10,000 nucleotides of DNA, from positions 1 through 10,000 of the forward strand of contig JAAZLP010000250.1 of assembly GCA_012799265.1 (NCBI GenBank), in the 5' to 3' direction. Below the pieces are notes generated by a model, which saw only the letters and a program-made list of their open reading frames with translations, was not told the DNA's origin and searched no databases. The position numbers and the translations under genes are program-made. The DNA comes from Phyllobacteriaceae bacterium. GTDB lineage: Bacteria; Pseudomonadota; Alphaproteobacteria; Rhizobiales; Devosiaceae. Below, in pieces: positions 6,620-10,000 of the stretch (within the stretch, counting starts at the first letter, position 1; each line of letters opens with the position of its first letter).

Positions 6620-7879
6620 TTAGTTGAGCAGATCTTCCAGATCGGCTTCGAGCACTTCGAGGTTCTCAGCAGCCGAACCATTGCCCGAGAGCGTGTTGTG
6701 GACGGCCGACCAGAACAGCGAGGACACCTCGTTGTAGTCAGACTTGGTCGGAGCAGAAGGACGCGGCACCGCGTTCTGGAAGATTTCCTTCCAGTTCGGG
6801 ATGATCGGCGCAGCCTCAGCGATCTCGGCGTCGTCATAGAGCGCTTCGAGCGTCGGCAGGTTGGTCTGCTTGATGGCGCGTTCCTTCTGGATTTCATCCG
6901 AGGTCAGGAACAGGGCCAGCTCGATGGCGGCTTCCGGGTTTGCCGAATATTTCGAGACGGCATAGTTCCAGCCACCCAGGGTCGCGGCAGAGCGTGCCCC
7001 TTCGCCTTCGCCAGCTGGCAGCGGCGCAACGCCGAACTTGCCCTTCACGGCGGAGTCGTCCCCTTCGCCCAGTGCATAGGCATAGGGCCAGTTACGCATG
7101 AACACGGCGTTGCCGAGCTGCCAGACGCCGCGGCTTTCTTCTTCCATATAGGCAAGATTGCCTTCCGGAGAGATGGTGCCGATCCAGGTGCGCACTTCCT
7201 CGAGCGCGGCAATGGCCTGCTCGTTGTTGATGGAAATGGTGCCATCGGCTTCGACGATCTGGCCGCCGCCATAGGACTTCACCCATTCGAGGGCGTTACA
7301 GGTCAGGCCTTCATAGGCATTGCCCTGGAACACGAAGCCCCACATGTCGGGATTACCGGCGGCACGCTCAGCATCCATGATTTCCTGAGCGGTCGCACGC
7401 ATCTCAGCCCATGTCGTCGGCACTTCCTTGCCGTACTTTTCCAACAGGTCCGAGCGGTAGAACAGCGCCGGCGCGTCGGTATAGGCCGGCAATGCGACGA
7501 GCTTGCCGTCCACGGTCTGGGACTCGATGATGGACGGGAAGTGATCCCCTGCAACGTCCGCTGCCGCTTCGGTCAGGTCGAGGAACTGATCGGCCAGCTG
7601 CGGCGCCCAGATCACGTCAGTCGTATAGACGTCGATATCGGTATTACCGGCAGCAAGCCACAGGCGGTACTGGCCGAACTGGTCAGTGGTCGAGGATGGC
7701 ATCGGCACGATGGTGACATTGTGCCCGGTGCGCTCGGTAAATTTCTTCAGCTGCTCCTGAAGGAACGCCAGGCCGTTTCCGGTGTCGCCGGACACGATGG
7801 CGAGCTCAGCGGCCTGGGCAGCGCCTGCCACAAGCGTCACGCTGGTCATCATGCTGATGATGAGGGTCTTCAGTTTCAT
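6620..7879 (-). CDS. thuE: ThuE: periplasmic sugar-binding protein of the trehalose/disaccharide ABC transporter
   Basis: This is a family 1 extracellular solute-binding protein, 419 residues from the start I prefer. A Sec signal peptide is clear: MKLKT, a hydrophobic core (LIISMMTSVTLVAGA), and AQA|AEL cleavage after residue 23. The mature protein shows family features: VIWAPQLADQFLDLT (about 90-104), ALFYRSDLLEKYGKEVPTTW (about 138-157) and NALEWVKSYGGGQIVE (about 195-210), plus YALGEGDD and GKFGVAPLP further on. The frame stays open to an ATG at 7960. I reject that start because the ATG at 7879 has GGGAGG (7887-7892) seven bases upstream and gives a proper signal peptide. It is the first gene of the operon, transcribed divergently from thuR, with a LacI-type operator over its candidate promoter. 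Which disaccharide it binds is inferred from operon order. Confidence 0.92.
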   Translation of the reverse strand: MKLKTLIISMMTSVTLVAGAAQAAELAIVSGDTGNGLAFLQEQLKKFTERTGHNVTIVPMPSSTTDQFGQYRLWLAAGNTDIDVYTTDVIWAPQLADQFLDLTEAAADVAGDHFPSIIESQTVDGKLVALPAYTDAPALFYRSDLLEKYGKEVPTTWAEMRATAQEIMDAERAAGNPDMWGFVFQGNAYEGLTCNALEWVKSYGGGQIVEADGTISINNEQAIAALEEVRTWIGTISPEGNLAYMEEESRGVWQLGNAVFMRNWPYAYALGEGDDSAVKGKFGVAPLPAGEGEGARSAATLGGWNYAVSKYSANPEAAIELALFLTSDEIQKERAIKQTNLPTLEALYDDAEIAEAAPIIPNWKEIFQNAVPRPSAPTKSDYNEVSSLFWSAVHNTLSGNGSAAENLEVLEADLEDLLN

Positions 7880-7992
7880 TGGATTTCCTCCCGAGAAAAC
7901 ATGTGCAGGGAGGCGTGCGTGAGGCCGCGGCGTTGCCGCCCGGCATGACCCTCCCCTCAAAAGTGCCCCAAGTGACGGTCTTGGCCATCAGT

Positions 7993-8008
7993 TTCAAAGC
8001 GCTTTGAA
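7993..8008. promoter_or_regulatory. LacI-family operator 1 (thuE side)
   Basis: TTCAAAGCGCTTTGAA is a perfect 16-bp palindrome with the central CG typical of LacI-family operators. It overlaps the position where transcription of thuE would start from the candidate promoter at 8013-8041, so a bound repressor would block initiation. It closely matches operator 2 at 8209-8224, and the only LacI-type regulator in the window is next to it. Confidence 0.85.
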
Positions 8009-8012
8009 CGAA

Positions 8013-8041
8013 AAGGAACCAGAGGCGCGAAACTCTGTCAA
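8013..8041 (-). promoter_or_regulatory. Candidate promoter of the thu operon
   Basis: On the minus strand a perfect -35 hexamer TTGACA (8041-8036) is followed after 17 bases by TTCCTT (8018-8013), a weak -10 box. The predicted start of transcription, near 8006, falls within operator 1. The leader to the thuE ATG would be about 127 bases. The -35 and its position are convincing; the -10 is uncertain. Confidence 0.55.
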
Positions 8042-8196
8042 GCGCAGGCTTGCTGGATTTTTAACGAATTAATTCGCTACCGGAAAATTATCTCTACGGA
8101 TCAATGGCTTATGAAAGCGCGGCACGCCTAGGTGTTAAAATCCGGCCTTTTAGCCATGATGTACGCACCTCAGTGATTTCAATCGATTTCACACCC

Positions 8197-8225
8197 TTGC
8201 CAGAAAATTTGAAATCGCTTTGAAT
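8197..8225 (+). promoter_or_regulatory. Candidate promoter of thuR
   Basis: TTGCCA (8197-8202) and TTGAAT (8220-8225) are spaced by 17 bases and match the sigma-70 hexamers at five and four of six positions. Operator 2 lies between and over them, which would give autoregulation. The predicted start of transcription (about 8231-8233) is only some 10 bases from the ATG at 8241, so the leader would be very short. Confidence 0.5.
8209..8224. promoter_or_regulatory. LacI-family operator 2 (thuR side)
   Basis: TTGAAATCGCTTTGAA matches operator 1 at 14 of 16 positions and keeps the right half-site CGCTTTGAA exactly. It lies between the -35 and -10 boxes of the thuR candidate promoter. Its centre is 216 bp from that of operator 1, so both could be bound at once by a dimer of dimers or by two dimers. 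Confidence 0.7.
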
Positions 8226-8240
8226 GACAATGGAGGAGGA

Positions 8241-8369
8241 ATGCGGAGAGCCCTGTTCAAAGGGACCCGCCTGCCCTATTGCGAGACCGCCTGGTTCGTC
8301 GCGCCCCGCTTAGGCGCGGCAAAGCCCAGGGGCGTTGAGGAACCGGGCAGACTGCCGACATCAGACTGA
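8241..8369 (+). other. Short frame behind the strongest ribosome binding site at thuR (leader or broken thuR start)
   Basis: An ATG at 8241 follows GGAGGAGGA directly and opens a 42-codon frame (MRRALFKGTRLPYCETAWFV and onward) ending in a TGA at 8367-8369, which overlaps the frame of the ThuR DNA-binding domain. Its sequence resembles no protein I know and it runs through a palindrome. It could be the displaced start of thuR, joined if one base is restored between 8339 and 8366. It could also be a leader peptide or chance. Confidence 0.35.
8271..8350. repeat. Palindromic element at the 5' end of thuR
   Basis: Nested inverted repeats are visible: CTGCCC (8271-8276) with GGGCAG (8345-8350), GGTTC (8293-8297) with GAACC (8340-8344), and CGCGCC (8300-8305) with GGCGCG (8313-8318). 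The arms align imperfectly over about 25 bases, with a 16-base asymmetric insert (8277-8292). It sits between the strong ribosome binding site at 8232-8239 and the first codons of the ThuR DNA-binding domain. It looks like an interspersed palindromic repeat. Confidence 0.55.
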
Positions 8370-9376
8370 AAGACCTCGCCGAACATCTTGGCCTGTCCCA
8401 GACCACGGTCAGCCGTGCGCTGAACGGCTATCCGGAAGTCAACGAGGCCACGCGCAAGCGTGTGGCAGCGGCTGCTAGCGCGCTCGGCTATCGCCCCAAT
8501 GCCAATGCCCTGCGCCTCGCCACCGGGCGGGCGGGCGCGGTCGGCATAATTTTGCGTGGCGTGGACGAATTTGGTCCCCATACCAGCGAATTTCTGAGTG
8601 GCCTCGGGTCGCGCATGGCGCTTGAGGAGATCGACCTACTCGTCTCCACCGTCCGCTCTTATGACGACGAGATGGCTACCTATCGGCGCCTCGCGGCCAG
8701 CCAGAAGGTCGATGCCATCGTCCTCCATTCCCCCACCCGTCAGGACAGGCGGGCCGAGCTGCTGCAGGAGCTCAACATCCCCTTCGTGCTCCATGGGCGC
8801 ACCGAGATTGCCCGGCCCGTCGCCTGGCTCGATATCGACAATCAGGGCGCCCTCGAGCGCGCCACCAGCCATCTGCTCGATCTGGGCCACAAGCGCATTG
8901 CCCTGCTCAACGGACTGCCCGACCGCACCTTTTCCCATCACCGCGAACTGGGCTACCGCGCGGCCCTCGCCGAACGCGACGTCCCGGTTGATCCCGCCCT
9001 GATCGGCAATTCGGTCTTCACCGATGAAGCTGCTTTCCGTCTGGCCCAGGCCATGCTGGAACTGCGCCCGCGCCCGACCGCCTTTCTTGCCGGCTCGATG
9101 ATGACCGCGCTCGGCATTTTCCGCGCCATTCGTCAGGCCCGCCTCGAGCTCGGCAAGGACGTCTCCATGATCGCCCATGACGACGTCTTCCCCTATCTCA
9201 ACGCCGACAACATGTACCCCACCATGTCGACGACCCGCTCGTCCATGCGTCAGGCCGGCTCGCGCATTGCCGAGCTGATCATGCAGATTCTCGATGGCAA
9301 ACCGCCGGAAGAAATTCATGAGCTCTGGCCCGTCGAGCTCGTCCTCCGCGAAAGTTCGACCCGCGCGCCAGACTGA
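8339..9376 (+). CDS. thuR: ThuR: LacI-family transcriptional regulator of the thu operon, start codon unclear
   Basis: The frame from 8339 to the TGA at 9374-9376 encodes a complete LacI-type regulator. The N-terminal helix-turn-helix and hinge begin IRLKDLAEHLGLSQTTVSR, then ALNGYPEVNEATRKRV and AAASALGYRPNANALRLATG. A periplasmic-binding-protein-like sugar domain follows, with VGIILRGVDEFGPHTSEFLS, DAIVLHSP, VAWLDIDNQGALERATSHLL, DLGHKRIALLNG and DVSMIAHDDVFPYL. From LKDL to the end is 336 residues, normal for the family. The oddity is the start: no ATG, GTG or TTG lies in frame between the TGA at 8336-8338 and GTG 8462. That GTG falls after the helix-turn-helix, so it cannot be the true start. 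I give the whole open frame. Divergence from thuE and paired operators indicate control of thuEFGKAB and of itself, with a disaccharide as likely inducer (inferred). Confidence 0.85.
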   Translation, partial: GTGQTADIRLKDLAEHLGLSQTTVSRALNGYPEVNEATRKRVAAAASALGYRPNANALRLATGRAGAVGIILRGVDEFGPHTSEFLSGLGSRMALEEIDLLVSTVRSYDDEMATYRRLAASQKVDAIVLHSPTRQDRRAELLQELNIPFVLHGRTEIARPVAWLDIDNQGALERATSHLLDLGHKRIALLNGLPDRTFSHHRELGYRAALAERDVPVDPALIGNSVFTDEAAFRLAQAMLELRPRPTAFLAGSMMTALGIFRAIRQARLELGKDVSMIAHDDVFPYLNADNMYPTMSTTRSSMRQAGSRIAELIMQILDGKPPEEIHELWPVELVLRESSTRAPD

Positions 9377-9417
9377 TCCGAGCTTTTCATCTTGCGATAG
9401 CGCCACCGACGGCGATA

Positions 9418-9435
9418 CCAAGGTCTCAACCTTGG
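9418..9435 (+). promoter_or_regulatory. Small hairpin overlapping the ribosome binding site of the sulfurtransferase gene
   Basis: CCAAGG (9418-9423) and CCTTGG (9430-9435) form a perfect 6-bp stem with a six-base loop. The last two bases belong to the ribosome binding site GGGAGG (9434-9439), five bases before the ATG at 9445. It could slightly limit translation. I see no larger riboswitch architecture in the 68-base gap after thuR. Confidence 0.45.
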
Positions 9436-9444
9436 GAGGACCGC

Positions 9445-10000
9445 ATGAACACCCCTTTTGTCTCCACTGACTGGCTGGCCCAGCACCTCTCAGACGCCAA
9501 TCTCGTCATCGTCGACGCCTCCTGGCACATGCCCAATGCGAACAGGGATCCGGCAGCTGAATATCGCGCCGGTCACATCCCAGGCGCCGTCTTCTTCGAC
9601 ATTGATGGCATAGCCGATCCCACCACCGACCTGCCGCACATGCTGCCCTCGCCAGACGCCTTCTCGCGTGCTGTCGGCGCTCTCGGCATCAGCGAGAACA
9701 TGACCATCGTCGTTTATGACGAACTGGGCCTTTTCAGCGCCCCGCGCGTCTGGTGGACCTTCCGCACCTTCGGCGCCAGCGATGTTCGCATCCTCGAAGG
9801 CGGTGGCCCCAAATGGCGTGCCGAAAAGCGCCATATCGAAGCCGGCACCGTAACCCGTAACCCCGCGACCTTCACACCACGCTTCGATGCCACTGCCGTC
9901 GCCAGCTTCGAAACGGTTGCTGCCCGCTCACGCGATCGCGGCGCGCGGATCCTCGACGCGCGCCCCGCCCCCCGCTTCAATGGCGAAGTGGCCGAGCCTC
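9445..10000 (+). CDS. sseA: 3-mercaptopyruvate/thiosulfate sulfurtransferase, N-terminal part (3' end outside window)
   Basis: The frame is open from the ATG at 9445 to the window end, giving 185 residues of a tandem-rhodanese sulfurtransferase that normally has about 280. The first (non-catalytic) rhodanese domain is complete: FVSTDWLAQHLSDANLVIVD, ASWHMPNANRDPAAEY, RAGHIPGAVFFDID (with ADPTTDLPHMLPSPDAF), LGISENMTIVVYDELGLFSA, PRVWWTFRTFGASDVRILEG and GGPKWRAE. The second domain is just beginning (ILDARPAPRFNGEVAEP). The catalytic Cys loop lies beyond the window, so mercaptopyruvate versus thiosulfate preference (CG[ST]G-type loop) cannot be judged. Such enzymes are usually cytoplasmic and transfer sulfur to cyanide or thiols. 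GGGAGG at 9434-9439 supports the start. It follows thuR by 68 bases in the same direction, but a functional link to sugar use is not evident. Confidence 0.92.
   Translation, partial: MNTPFVSTDWLAQHLSDANLVIVDASWHMPNANRDPAAEYRAGHIPGAVFFDIDGIADPTTDLPHMLPSPDAFSRAVGALGISENMTIVVYDELGLFSAPRVWWTFRTFGASDVRILEGGGPKWRAEKRHIEAGTVTRNPATFTPRFDATAVASFETVAARSRDRGARILDARPAPRFNGEVAEP

Noticed and set aside
6350..7948. Very long + strand open frame (532 codons) opposite thuE and part of thuF
   Set aside because: It is the antisense shadow of high-GC genes: the minus strand shows a signal peptide, family motifs and ribosome binding sites, and this frame crosses the thuE-thuF hairpin.
7880..7960. Upstream extension of thuE to the ATG at 7960
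   Set aside because: The extra 27 residues are Arg/Pro-rich and would precede a perfect signal peptide; the ATG at 7879 has a well-spaced ribosome binding site.
8111..8120. AAAGCGC half-site as an additional operator
   Set aside because: Only one half-site matches operator 1; the other half does not, and there is no promoter overlap.
8462..9376. thuR starting at GTG 8462
   Set aside because: This would remove the whole helix-turn-helix, which is perfectly conserved in the same frame upstream.
9377..9444. Sulfur-related riboswitch before the sulfurtransferase gene
   Set aside because: The leader is too short and shows only one 6-bp stem; none of the SAM or SAH riboswitch motifs I know is recognisable.

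Overview
The window looks like chromosomal DNA of a high-GC alphaproteobacterium, most likely Hyphomicrobiales (Devosia- or rhizobia-like). This is inferred from base composition, gene content, gene order matching the rhizobial thu locus, and palindromic elements in most intergenic gaps. No database search was possible.

Left edge (1-1370): the 3' end of a proline/alanine-rich protein on the + strand converges, over a shared terminator, on a small GlsB/YeaQ-type membrane protein gene. A gene-free stretch with palindromes follows (639-951), then a DUF3817-type membrane protein gene that appears to have lost one base and is frameshifted.

Centre (1315-8240): a complete operon on the - strand that I read as thuEFGKAB, for uptake and catabolism of trehalose and related disaccharides. 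In order of transcription it encodes a periplasmic binding protein (thuE), two permeases (thuF, thuG, sharing one base), the ATPase (thuK), a ThuA-family protein (thuA) and an NAD-dependent Gfo/Idh/MocA dehydrogenase (thuB), then an intrinsic terminator. In the characterised rhizobial system the transporter imports trehalose, maltitol and sucrose isomers, and ThuA and ThuB are needed to use them through 3-keto derivatives. Every intercistronic gap longer than a few bases holds an inverted repeat: a perfect 13-bp hairpin after thuE, a ~144-nt imperfect palindrome filling thuG-thuK, two hairpins between thuK and thuA, and a composite palindrome between thuA and thuB. These may set relative expression along the operon.

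Control region and regulator (7880-9376): a LacI-family regulator gene (thuR) is divergent from thuE. Two matching LacI-type operators, centred 216 bp apart, lie one over the expected thuE start of transcription and one between the -35 and -10 boxes of the thuR candidate promoter. The frame encoding the ThuR DNA-binding domain has no normal start codon. The only well-placed ATG, behind a strong ribosome binding site, is in another frame, and a palindromic element lies between. thuR is therefore mis-sequenced, frameshifted or unusual in its start.

Right edge (9377-10000): the 5' part of a 3-mercaptopyruvate sulfurtransferase gene (sseA-like) on the + strand runs off the window; a small hairpin overlaps its ribosome binding site.

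I see no tRNA, rRNA, CRISPR array, insertion sequence or phage gene. Transport and catabolism genes look ordinary; the non-coding structure and the two apparent one-base defects deserve the closest look.
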